A DNA stretch of 64,000 nucleotides, from NCBI RefSeq assembly GCF_001412535.1, contig NZ_CP011774.1, positions 2,351,501 to 2,415,500 on the forward strand, read 5' to 3'. Both the position numbers and the translations under genes were made by a program. Below are positions 42,832-51,097 of this stretch, piece by piece; within the stretch, counting starts at the first letter, position 1, and each line of letters starts with the position of its first letter. Below the pieces are notes generated by a model that saw only the letters and a program-made list of their open reading frames with translations, had not been told where the DNA came from and did no database searches. This DNA is from Limnohabitans sp. 63ED37-2 (GTDB lineage Bacteria; Pseudomonadota; Gammaproteobacteria; Burkholderiales; Burkholderiaceae_C).

Positions 42832-44403
42832 ATGACCACCGCTTTGCTCCCCAACTTCTTCGCAGGCCGCTGGCAAACCGGCACCGGTGCAGGCACACCC
42901 TTGTTCGACCCGGTGCTCGGCACCGAGTTGGCCCGCGTGTCCAGCAGCGGCATCGACCTGGCCGAAGGCTTTGCCTTTGCCCGCGAGCAAGGCGGCGCGG
43001 CCCTTCGCACCCTGAGCTACGGCCAGCGCGCTGCATTGCTCAGCCAAATCACCGAGGTCCTGCAAGCCAACCGCGTCGCCTATTACGAAATCGCCACCGC
43101 CAACAGCGGCACCGTGGCCAAAGACTCGGGCGTGGACATTGACGGTGCGATCTTCACCCTGGGCTATTACGCCAAGCAGGGCGCGGCCCTGGGCGATGCC
43201 ACGCTGCTGCTCGATGGCCAACGTATCCGCATGGCCAAAGACCCGGCCTTCCAGACTCAGCACATTCAGGTGCCCACACGCGGCGTGGCGCTGTTCATCA
43301 ATGCCTTCAACTTCCCCAGCTGGGGCTTGTGGGAAAAAGCCGCACCCGCCCTGCTCTCGGGCGTGCCCGTCATCATCAAGCCCGCCACGGCCACGGCCTG
43401 GCTGACCCAGCGCATGGTCAAAGACGTGGTGGATGCGGGTGTGCTGCCCGTGGGCGCGCTGTCGGTCATCTGCGGCTCGTCCGCAGGCCTCATGGACCAG
43501 TTGCAGGCCTTTGACGTGGTCAGCTTCACCGGCTCGGCCGAGACCGGCCAAATCATCCGCAGCCACCGCGCTGTGACCGAGTTGTCGGTGCGCTGCAACA
43601 TCGAAGCCGACAGCCTGAATTCCGCCTTGCTGTCGCCTGCCGCGACCACCGACAGCGAAGCCTTCAAACTGTTGGTGGCCGAAGTCGCCCGCGAGATGAC
43701 CGTCAAATCGGGCCAAAAGTGCACTGCGATCCGCCGCATCTTTGTGCCCCGCGCCTTGTACCAAGCCGCCGCAGAGGCCATTGGCGCGCGCTTGGCCAAA
43801 ACCACCGTGGGTAACCCGAGAAGCGAATCCGTGCGCATGGGTGCATTGGTCAGCCAAGAACAAAAAGCCAGTGTGCTGGCGGGCCTGGCGCAGCTCAAAA
43901 CCGAAGCCACCGTGTTGTTCGATGGCAGCGCAGCGGGTCTGGTCGATGCCGACGCGTCCAGTGCCTGCGTGGCGCCTGTGTTGCTGGGCACCGAGTCACC
44001 CATGACAGCCCAGGTGCTGCACGGGGTCGAGGTGTTCGGCCCCGTGTCCACCCTGATGCCTTACGACAGCATCGGCGAGGCTTACACCATGATCCGCCGG
44101 GGCGAAGGCTCGCTGGTGTGCTCGGTCTACAGCGAAGACCCGGCTTTCACAGCGCAAGCCTCGGTCGAGCTGGCCAGCAGCCACGGCCGGGTGCATGCGA
44201 TTTCGCCCGACGTGGCGGCCCTGCACAGCGGCCACGGCAACGTGATGCCCATGAGCCTGCACGGCGGCCCCGGCCGCGCGGGCGGCGGCGAAGAGCTGGG
44301 GGGCCTCAGGGCACTCAACTTCTACCACCGCCGCACTGCTGTGCAAGGCAGCTCGCTGGCCCTGGATCAGCTGGCGGCGCCAGGCGCCACTTTGTCCTTG
44401 TAA
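42832..44403 (+). CDS. boxD: 3,4-dehydroadipyl-CoA semialdehyde dehydrogenase
   Basis: A 523-aa aldehyde dehydrogenase of the PaaZ N-terminal-domain/BoxD type. It oxidises the BoxC product to 3,4-dehydroadipyl-CoA with NADP+. INAFNFPSWGLWEKAAPALLSG is the substrate and cofactor region, and the catalytic cysteine lies in KSGQKCTAIRRIFVP. The frame stays open far upstream through the antisense of boxR, but MTTALLPNFFAGRW is the family start at 42832. Confidence 0.93.
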   Translation: MTTALLPNFFAGRWQTGTGAGTPLFDPVLGTELARVSSSGIDLAEGFAFAREQGGAALRTLSYGQRAALLSQITEVLQANRVAYYEIATANSGTVAKDSGVDIDGAIFTLGYYAKQGAALGDATLLLDGQRIRMAKDPAFQTQHIQVPTRGVALFINAFNFPSWGLWEKAAPALLSGVPVIIKPATATAWLTQRMVKDVVDAGVLPVGALSVICGSSAGLMDQLQAFDVVSFTGSAETGQIIRSHRAVTELSVRCNIEADSLNSALLSPAATTDSEAFKLLVAEVAREMTVKSGQKCTAIRRIFVPRALYQAAAEAIGARLAKTTVGNPRSESVRMGALVSQEQKASVLAGLAQLKTEATVLFDGSAAGLVDADASSACVAPVLLGTESPMTAQVLHGVEVFGPVSTLMPYDSIGEAYTMIRRGEGSLVCSVYSEDPAFTAQASVELASSHGRVHAISPDVAALHSGHGNVMPMSLHGGPGRAGGGEELGGLRALNFYHRRTAVQGSSLALDQLAAPGATLSL

Positions 44404-44461
44404 ACCCCCTTCACAAGTCCCTTACATTCCAACAACATCAGAGACCTCCGAGGAGACAAAG

Positions 44462-46027
44462 ATGACCCACCACGTGAATGCCCCCAGCACTGAATTCAAT
44501 TTTGCGCAGCACCTGATCGCCAGCCATGTGGGCCGTGCAGACAAGATCGCCCTGATCGACGATGCGGGCCAGCTCAGCTATGGCGAACTGACCGAGCAAA
44601 TTCGCCGATTTGCCGGGGGCCTGCAGGCCATGGGACTCAAGCGCGAAGAACGCGTGCTCTTGCTGATGCACGACTGCAGCGACTGGGTGGTGGCCTTTTT
44701 GGGCTCGCTCTACGCGGGCGTGGTGCCCGTGGCGGTCAACACCCTGCTCACCGCCGACGACTACGCCTTCATGCTGCGCAACAGCCGCGCGCAGGCGGCA
44801 CTCGTGTCAGCGGCCTTGCTCCCCACACTGCAAAGTGCCTTGGACTTGGGCAAAACCGAGGTGCGACAAGTGGTGGTTTCGCGCCCCACAGGCGCTTTGG
44901 CACAGGGCCAGTTCAGCATGGCCGACTTGGTGGCCCAAAACAACCCGGTGTTGCCCGCTCAAACCCTGGCCGATGAACCCGCCTTTTGGCTCTATTCCTC
45001 GGGCTCCACCGGCCAACCCAAAGGCACCGTGCACAGCCAAGGCAACCTGTACTGGACGGCCGAGCTGTACGGCAAAGGCGTGTTGAACCTGCAAGAAAGC
45101 GACATCGTGTTCTCGGCCGCCAAGCTGTTCTTTGCCTATGGCCTGGGCAACGCGCTCACCTTCCCCTTGAGTGTCGGGGCCACGGTGGTGCTGATGGCCG
45201 AGCGCCCCACCCCACAAGCCACCTTCAAACGTCTGGTCGACCACCAACCCACCGTGTTTTATGGTGCACCCACCGGTTACGGCGGCATGCTGGCCAGCCC
45301 CGAGCTGCCTGCCAAAAGCCAAGTGGCTTTGCGCCTGTGCTCGTCAGCGGGCGAGGCGCTGCCGCGCGACATCGCCGAGCGCTGGACGGCCCACTTTGGT
45401 TGCGAAATCATCGATGGCATTGGCTCCACCGAAATGCTGCACGTTTTCTTGTCCAACCGCCCGGGCGATGTGCGCTATGGCACCACCGGTAAGGCTGTAC
45501 CTGGTTACGAAGTACAGCTGCGCAACGAAGACGGCAGCGTGGTGACCGGCCCCAACGAAATCGGCGACCTCTACATCCAAGGCCCCAGCAGTGCGCTCAT
45601 GTACTGGAACAACCGCGAAAAAACCCGCGACACCTTCCAGGGTGTCTGGACCAAGAGCGGCGACAAATACACCCGCGACCCTGACGGCTACTACACCTAC
45701 GCGGGCCGCAACGACGACATGCTCAAAGTCAGCGGCATCTACGTGTCACCTTTTGAGGTCGAGTCGACCTTGGTGCAACACCCCGCCATTTTGGAAGCCG
45801 CTGTGATCGGCAAGGAAGACACCGATGGCCTGACCAAGACCAAGGCCTTCATCGTGCTCAAAGCCGGTCAGAGCCTCACACAAGATGAAGTCAAAGCCTT
45901 CGTTAAAGAGCGCCTGGCCCCCTACAAGTACCCGCGCTTCATCGACTTTGTGGCCGAGCTGCCCAAAACCGCCACGGGGAAAATCCAGCGCTTTCGCTTG
46001 CGTGATCTGGAGAAATCAGCGCCCTGA
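44462..46027 (+). CDS. Benzoate-CoA ligase
   Basis: A 521-aa AMP-forming ligase that activates benzoate to benzoyl-CoA, the entry step of the box pathway. The phosphate loop YSSGSTGQPKGTVHSQGN, GSTEMLHVFLSNRPG and the C-terminal lysine region PKTATGKIQRFRLR are standard for BadA/BclA. A strong GAGGAGA lies before the ATG. It follows boxD by 58 bp and is probably in the same BoxR-controlled transcript. Confidence 0.93.
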   Translation: MTHHVNAPSTEFNFAQHLIASHVGRADKIALIDDAGQLSYGELTEQIRRFAGGLQAMGLKREERVLLLMHDCSDWVVAFLGSLYAGVVPVAVNTLLTADDYAFMLRNSRAQAALVSAALLPTLQSALDLGKTEVRQVVVSRPTGALAQGQFSMADLVAQNNPVLPAQTLADEPAFWLYSSGSTGQPKGTVHSQGNLYWTAELYGKGVLNLQESDIVFSAAKLFFAYGLGNALTFPLSVGATVVLMAERPTPQATFKRLVDHQPTVFYGAPTGYGGMLASPELPAKSQVALRLCSSAGEALPRDIAERWTAHFGCEIIDGIGSTEMLHVFLSNRPGDVRYGTTGKAVPGYEVQLRNEDGSVVTGPNEIGDLYIQGPSSALMYWNNREKTRDTFQGVWTKSGDKYTRDPDGYYTYAGRNDDMLKVSGIYVSPFEVESTLVQHPAILEAAVIGKEDTDGLTKTKAFIVLKAGQSLTQDEVKAFVKERLAPYKYPRFIDFVAELPKTATGKIQRFRLRDLEKSAP

Positions 46028-46047
46028 ACACTGAACGGGTGATGGCC

Positions 46048-46082
46048 AGCCCTCCAGCGTATGCATGTGCTGGAAGGCTTTT
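46048..46082 (+). terminator. Intrinsic terminator after benzoate-CoA ligase
   Basis: AGCCCTCCAGC (46048-46058) pairs with GCTGGAAGGCT (46069-46079) with one mismatch and a 10-nt loop, followed by a short T run. It lies between the convergent ligase and hybrid-kinase genes. Confidence 0.7.
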
Positions 46083-46098
46083 CCATCAGCCCACAGGG

Positions 46099-48522
46099 TC
46101 AGTCCGCCGCATCGCTGTTGGCTGCGTGCGGCACATTCAGCACCCGCTCCATTTCCTTTTGCAAGGCAGCTTGCGACATGGGTTTGGACACATAACCGTC
46201 TGCCCCCGCCCCCAGAAAACGCTCACGGTCGCCGGTCATGGCGTGGGCTGTGACCATCAAAACGCGGGTTCTTTGGCCTTGTTCAGCCTCACGCTCGCGC
46301 AGCAGCTTGAGGGCCGTGATGCCGTCCATGACCGGCATCATCACGTCCATCAGGACCACATCGAAACGGTCTTTTTCCAGAACATCCAAGGCCTGCAAAC
46401 CATCACAAGCGGAGACGTACCGGTAACCCATGCGCTGCAACATGATCTCGGCCAATTTGCGGTTGATGTCATGGTCCTCCACCAGCAATACCGAGATCGG
46501 TTTTTGGTAAACCGGTCGCAAACTCAGGTCTGAGGCTTGACCGTCTGGCGTGCTGGGGTCATCGACCTCCAAACTGGTTTTTTCGACCGGCAAAGTCACC
46601 GTGAAGCACGCGCCCAGGTCAGGTTGCCCATTCGCGCTGATTTCACCGCCCATCAAATGGACCAACCTGCGGGTGATGGCCAAGCCCAAACCCGTGCCAC
46701 CGAACGAGCGCGTGACCGAACCATCACCTTGGGTGAAGGGGCTGAAAAGGGCCGCCGTGCGGGCTGGATCAAAACCAATGCCCGTGTCGGTGATGCTGAT
46801 GCGCAACACACAATGGTCATCATCTTGGCCAGCCAAAGCTTGCACGGCCACGGTGACCGCGCCCACTTCGGTGAACTTGATGGCGTTGCCAATCAGGTTC
46901 GTCAAGACCTGGCGCATGCGCACGGGGTCCATCCAGGCCCATTCGGGCACCGCCGATGAGATGTCCACCTGCAAATCGATGTCTTTGACACGGGCCAGTT
47001 GCTCCAGCGAGCGGCTGGTGTCCCGGATCAGTTGAGCCGGGCTGACCTTGAGCAACTCCAGCTCCAGCGCCTGGGCTTCGATTTTCGAAAAATCCAGGAT
47101 TTGGTTGATGATGTGGAGCAGGTGGTTGGCCGAGTCCCGTGCCAGCGTCAGGTATTCCTTTTGCGCCGATCGGTCCTGGGTGTCCATAGCCAGCTCTGTC
47201 ATGCCCACAATGCCGTTCATGGGGGTGCGAATTTCATGGCTCATGTTCGCCAGGAATTCACCACGCATGCGGTTGTCCTGTTCGGCTTTTTCCTTGGCCT
47301 CGATCAACATCCGTTGGGCGTTTTCGATGGCCGTGAAATCCTGCATTACCCCCACAAAATGCACCTCATCGTCCACCCGCATCTCGCTGATGGTCAAGCG
47401 CAGCGAGAACAACTGGCCATCCTTGCGTCGACCATGGAGCACACGCGGCTGGTTGATGATCTTCTTTTCACCGGTGCGTTGATAGGTCAGCATGTAATCG
47501 TCATGCCGCTGCCCATCTTTGGGGCCCATCAGCCTGTCCACTTTCTGGCCAATGAGCTCCTCGGGGGTGTAGCCAAAAATGGCTTGTGTGGCCGCATTGC
47601 ACTGGACGATCAGGCCATGGGCGTCGGCCACCACAATGGCCTCGGGCACCGACTTGAAAATGCTGTGCAGCTTGCTTTCACTCAAACGCATTTGCCGCTC
47701 AATTTGCTTGCGCTCGTTGATTTCTTCGCTCAGCTGCTCGATCGCAGCACGCCGCTCGGTGGACAATTCGCGCGATGTGAGCAGAGCCTCGCGGAATCGC
47801 CGCACCGTCAACCACACCAAGAGCAGGCCCAAAAAGAGCAAAGCCAAAAGGACCACAAAGGTGCGGTTCAGGATGCCAGTGCTGGTGATCTGCCACTGCG
47901 AGACGGGCAACACCACCTCGAGTGCGCCACGCACATCACCGGTTTTCCAGTCGGTTCGAGGTGAACTGGGGTAACTGTTGTGGCAGGCCACGCAGCGCAG
48001 CGTCATGCGGTCAGCTTGGGCATAACGCAACACGCGCTCGCCGTTCAGAATCTCCTCCCGCACAAAAGGCTCGTCCGGTTTTTCTTTGAGGTGTTTCAGG
48101 GCCTGGCGTTGGAAGTCGTCGAGCTGGCGCTCTTGCACACGCCATGGGAAAGGCTTTTCGCTGTACAGCCTCACCTGGGTTCCGCCGTCGACCTTGGACA
48201 GGTAATGCCCCAAATCCAGCGTCAATGTGGCGGGCAAAGGCAGGGCATTCTTGCGATTTTTATAGTCGTGCGTGACGTGCACACCCGCCTCCATGGCGCG
48301 GGGCACGATCTCATCGGTGTAGAAATTTCGAAATTGCGTCAGGCTCACCGCATGGGCCTGCGCACTTTCGGTGGCGTATTGCCGGACCATCCGCTCGCTG
48401 GCTTGGTAGGTGTAGAGCACAACCCACATGCAAACGCCCACCAAAAGCAGTCCCAGCCACCACAAGGGCCAGCGCTGAAGCGTTTGACGGATCCATAAGA
48501 TAGGTAAAAGGAAGTGTTTCAC
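46099..48522 (-). CDS. Hybrid sensor kinase with heme-type DUF3365 (Tll0287-like) sensor domain
   Basis: An 807-aa membrane protein. One helix near residues 20-38 and a second near 222-240 flank a periplasmic domain of the DUF3365/Tll0287 type that carries C177-V-A-C180-H181, a c-type heme motif. A PAS domain follows (about 285-400), then HisKA with H429 (NMSHEIRTPMNG), HATPase (GTGLGLAITRRLV) and a receiver domain (about 674-795) with phospho-Asp 726. No HPt or partner regulator is adjacent. It likely senses redox state or a small gas; the output is unknown. Confidence 0.88.
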   Translation of the reverse strand: MKHFLLPILWIRQTLQRWPLWWLGLLLVGVCMWVVLYTYQASERMVRQYATESAQAHAVSLTQFRNFYTDEIVPRAMEAGVHVTHDYKNRKNALPLPATLTLDLGHYLSKVDGGTQVRLYSEKPFPWRVQERQLDDFQRQALKHLKEKPDEPFVREEILNGERVLRYAQADRMTLRCVACHNSYPSSPRTDWKTGDVRGALEVVLPVSQWQITSTGILNRTFVVLLALLFLGLLLVWLTVRRFREALLTSRELSTERRAAIEQLSEEINERKQIERQMRLSESKLHSIFKSVPEAIVVADAHGLIVQCNAATQAIFGYTPEELIGQKVDRLMGPKDGQRHDDYMLTYQRTGEKKIINQPRVLHGRRKDGQLFSLRLTISEMRVDDEVHFVGVMQDFTAIENAQRMLIEAKEKAEQDNRMRGEFLANMSHEIRTPMNGIVGMTELAMDTQDRSAQKEYLTLARDSANHLLHIINQILDFSKIEAQALELELLKVSPAQLIRDTSRSLEQLARVKDIDLQVDISSAVPEWAWMDPVRMRQVLTNLIGNAIKFTEVGAVTVAVQALAGQDDDHCVLRISITDTGIGFDPARTAALFSPFTQGDGSVTRSFGGTGLGLAITRRLVHLMGGEISANGQPDLGACFTVTLPVEKTSLEVDDPSTPDGQASDLSLRPVYQKPISVLLVEDHDINRKLAEIMLQRMGYRYVSACDGLQALDVLEKDRFDVVLMDVMMPVMDGITALKLLREREAEQGQRTRVLMVTAHAMTGDRERFLGAGADGYVSKPMSQAALQKEMERVLNVPHAANSDAAD

Positions 48523-48647
48523 ATGACGCCTTTGATACTAGGCGCATGATAACAACGAATACCTATAACCTCTATACCCGTCACAACCCCATCAACTCAG
48601 GGTTCACGGCCCACCCAGCCGATGGCTGGGGCAGGTCGTCTTGAGAC

Positions 48648-49736
48648 TCAGGTGTCTTTGCTGACCTTGATGGTCGGGAACTTGCTGGAGAAATCTTTGG
48701 CCTTGGCCGCGATCTTGACCGCGACTTGGCGGGCCACGGCCTTGTAGATCTGAGCCACTTCGCCATCGGGGTCGTACACCACGGTGGGCTTGCCGCTGTC
48801 GGCCTGCAGGCGGATTTGCATGTCCAGGGGCAAAGCACCCAGGTAATCCATACCGTACTCAGCCGCCATTTTCTTGCCGCCGTCGGCGCCAAAAATGTGT
48901 TCGACATGGCCGCAGTTGGTGCACACATGCACCGCCATGTTTTCGACCAAGCCCAAAATCGGCACACCGACTTTTTCGAACATCTTCACGCCTTTTTTGG
49001 CGTCCAAGAGGGCGATGTCCTGCGGGGTGGTGACGATGACCGCACCCGTCATGGGCACGCGCTGACTCAATGTGAGCTGGATGTCGCCTGTGCCGGGCGG
49101 CATGTCCACGATCAAATAGTCCAGTTCTTTCCAGTTGGTCTGGCGCAGCAGCTGCTCCAGCGCCTGGGTGGCCATAGGGCCGCGCCAGATCATGGCTTCG
49201 TCCTGATTCACCAGGAAACCAATCGACATGACCTGCACGCCGTAGTTCTCCATGGGCTCCATGGTCTGGCCGTCCTCGCTCTCGGGGCGGCCTTCGATGC
49301 CCATCATCATGGGCTGGCTGGGGCCGTAAATGTCGGCGTCCAGCAGGCCCACTTTGGCGCCTTCGGCGGCCAGCGCCAGCGCCAGGTTGACGGCGGTGGT
49401 GCTTTTGCCCACGCCGCCTTTGCCTGAGGCCACAGCCACGATGTTTTTGACCTGCGGCAGAAGAGCCACGCCGCGCTGGGCGGCGTGGGCGGTGATCTTG
49501 CTGGTCACATTGGCCGACACGTTGGACACGCCAGCCACGCCCTTGGCAGCGGCGATCAAAGCCTGTCGAATGCCGGGAATTTGGCTCTTGGCAGGGTAGC
49601 CCAGTTCCACGTCAAAAGAGACATCACCGCCTTCGACTTGCAGGTTTTTCAGGGTTTTGGTGGAAACAAAATCTTTGCCCGTGTTGGGGTCGATGACGGA
49701 TTGCAAGGCTTGGAGAAGTTGTTCTAAGGTGGCCAT
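48648..49736 (-). CDS. apbC: Iron-sulfur cluster carrier protein ApbC (Mrp/NBP35)
   Basis: A 362-aa P-loop ATPase. An N-terminal MIP18-like domain (residues 1-80) precedes the deviant Walker A GKGGVGKST, LLDADIYGPSQPMM and the C-terminal cluster-binding pair CTNC in HVCTNCGHVEHIFG. It transfers [4Fe-4S] clusters to target proteins. Length is standard. It is divergent from the patatin-like gene. Confidence 0.95.
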   Translation of the reverse strand: MATLEQLLQALQSVIDPNTGKDFVSTKTLKNLQVEGGDVSFDVELGYPAKSQIPGIRQALIAAAKGVAGVSNVSANVTSKITAHAAQRGVALLPQVKNIVAVASGKGGVGKSTTAVNLALALAAEGAKVGLLDADIYGPSQPMMMGIEGRPESEDGQTMEPMENYGVQVMSIGFLVNQDEAMIWRGPMATQALEQLLRQTNWKELDYLIVDMPPGTGDIQLTLSQRVPMTGAVIVTTPQDIALLDAKKGVKMFEKVGVPILGLVENMAVHVCTNCGHVEHIFGADGGKKMAAEYGMDYLGALPLDMQIRLQADSGKPTVVYDPDGEVAQIYKAVARQVAVKIAAKAKDFSSKFPTIKVSKDT

Positions 49737-49817
49737 TGGAAAAATTTCAAAAAAAGATACAACAGTCTACCCAAGCACGGGTGTCCCCTGATTCCAAGAG
49801 GTCGAAATACCTCTAGC

Positions 49818-51008
49818 ATGACAAAAATGATGAATTCAACAGGTTTGATACTTTCTGGCGGCGGTGCACGAGCCGCCTACCAAGTGGGCGTCTTATCGGC
49901 CATTGCACGCATGCGACGGGAAGCTGGTGCGTCCCCAGGGAATCTTTTCCCCGTGATCTCGGGCACCTCTGCTGGGGCCATCAATGCGGCTTTCTTGGCA
50001 TGCAATGCAGACAATTTTGATGGCGCCATTGAAGAACTGGTTGAGGTTTGGCGAGATTTTCAGGTCGAGCAGGTGTATCGATCCGATGTGTTGGGCATGA
50101 TTCGCTCGGGGGCTCGCTGGCTGTCTTTGCTGTCCTTGGGCTGGCTGATCACGCAAAAACGCTTTCGGCCCAAGTCCCTGCTGGACAACACCCCTTTGAG
50201 CACATTGCTGCAAGATCGCTTGGCTTTGACACGCCTGCCCGCCTTGCTGGAACAAGGGCACCTGCAGGCCTTGGCCATCACCGCTTCAAGTTACAGCACA
50301 GGGGAGCATGTGACCTTTTACGAAAGCTGTCACGCCGTGACCCCCTGGGTCAGAAACCAGCGCTTGTCGCAGCATGGCCGTCTGACACATGAGCACCTGC
50401 TGGCCAGTTCGGCCATCCCCTTCATTTTTCCAGCCATGCGTCTACAAGGGCCGCAAGGCTGTGCGTATTTCGGTGATGGCTCGATGCGACAAACCGCACC
50501 CATTTCACCCGCCATACACCTGGGGGCCAGCAAAATCTTGGTCATCGGAGCAGGGCGCATGCTGGAGCCCAAAAACCGGCTCGATGACGAGCCCTCGTAC
50601 CCCTCACTGGCCCATATTGCGGGTCACGCACTGTCCAGTATTTTTCTGGATTCGCTGGCTGTCGATGTGGAAAGGATGCAGCGGATCAACCAGACCCTGC
50701 AGCTGATTCCAGAAGAAAAACGCCAGAGCACTCACCTGCGTCCCGTCGATTTGCTGCTGATCGCCCCCTCGAAGCGGCTGGATGTCATTGCCGCTAAACA
50801 TGCGCAAGCGCTCCCCCAGACGGTCAAAAGCCTGCTGCGCACCTTAGGGGCAAGCACCACATCTTTCCAAGGTCAGGGCAATGCCTTGGTCAGTTACCTG
50901 CTCTTTGAATCCGCTTACACCCGCGAGCTGATCGCACTGGGTGAAGCCGATGCGCTGAACCAGCGAGAAGATATCCACCGGTTTTTCGGCTGGTCAGCCA
51001 AGACTTGA
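49818..51008 (+). CDS. Patatin-like phospholipase family protein
   Basis: A 396-aa lipase of the patatin fold. The oxyanion loop GGGARAAYQVG, nucleophile motif GTSAG (Ser) and the catalytic Asp in FGDGSMRQ are all present. No signal peptide is seen. It probably hydrolyses phospholipids or acyl lipids in the cytoplasm or at the inner membrane. A small hairpin AGAGGT/ACCTCT (49797-49814) lies directly before the start codon. The ATG at 49827 is an alternative start. Confidence 0.88.
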   Translation: MTKMMNSTGLILSGGGARAAYQVGVLSAIARMRREAGASPGNLFPVISGTSAGAINAAFLACNADNFDGAIEELVEVWRDFQVEQVYRSDVLGMIRSGARWLSLLSLGWLITQKRFRPKSLLDNTPLSTLLQDRLALTRLPALLEQGHLQALAITASSYSTGEHVTFYESCHAVTPWVRNQRLSQHGRLTHEHLLASSAIPFIFPAMRLQGPQGCAYFGDGSMRQTAPISPAIHLGASKILVIGAGRMLEPKNRLDDEPSYPSLAHIAGHALSSIFLDSLAVDVERMQRINQTLQLIPEEKRQSTHLRPVDLLLIAPSKRLDVIAAKHAQALPQTVKSLLRTLGASTTSFQGQGNALVSYLLFESAYTRELIALGEADALNQREDIHRFFGWSAKT

Positions 51009-51054
51009 AGTTCTAAAGGTGTCATGACCATTCTGGGCCAGAGTGCCGAGCGTC

Positions 51055-51060
51055 TAAAAT
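51055..51060 (+). promoter_or_regulatory. Possible -10 box of metG
   Basis: TAAAAT lies 37 bp before the metG ATG. No good -35 hexamer is present at the usual distance (TTCTGG is the best), so this is a weak proposal. Confidence 0.3.
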
Positions 51061-51097
51061 TGCCAGCTTGCTTTCTGGGCTTCTAGCCAAATCTGAC

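Noticed and set aside
48615..48629. CCAGCC/GGCTGG hairpin as a terminator of apbC
   Set aside because: The stem is only 6 bp and no T tract follows on the minus strand.
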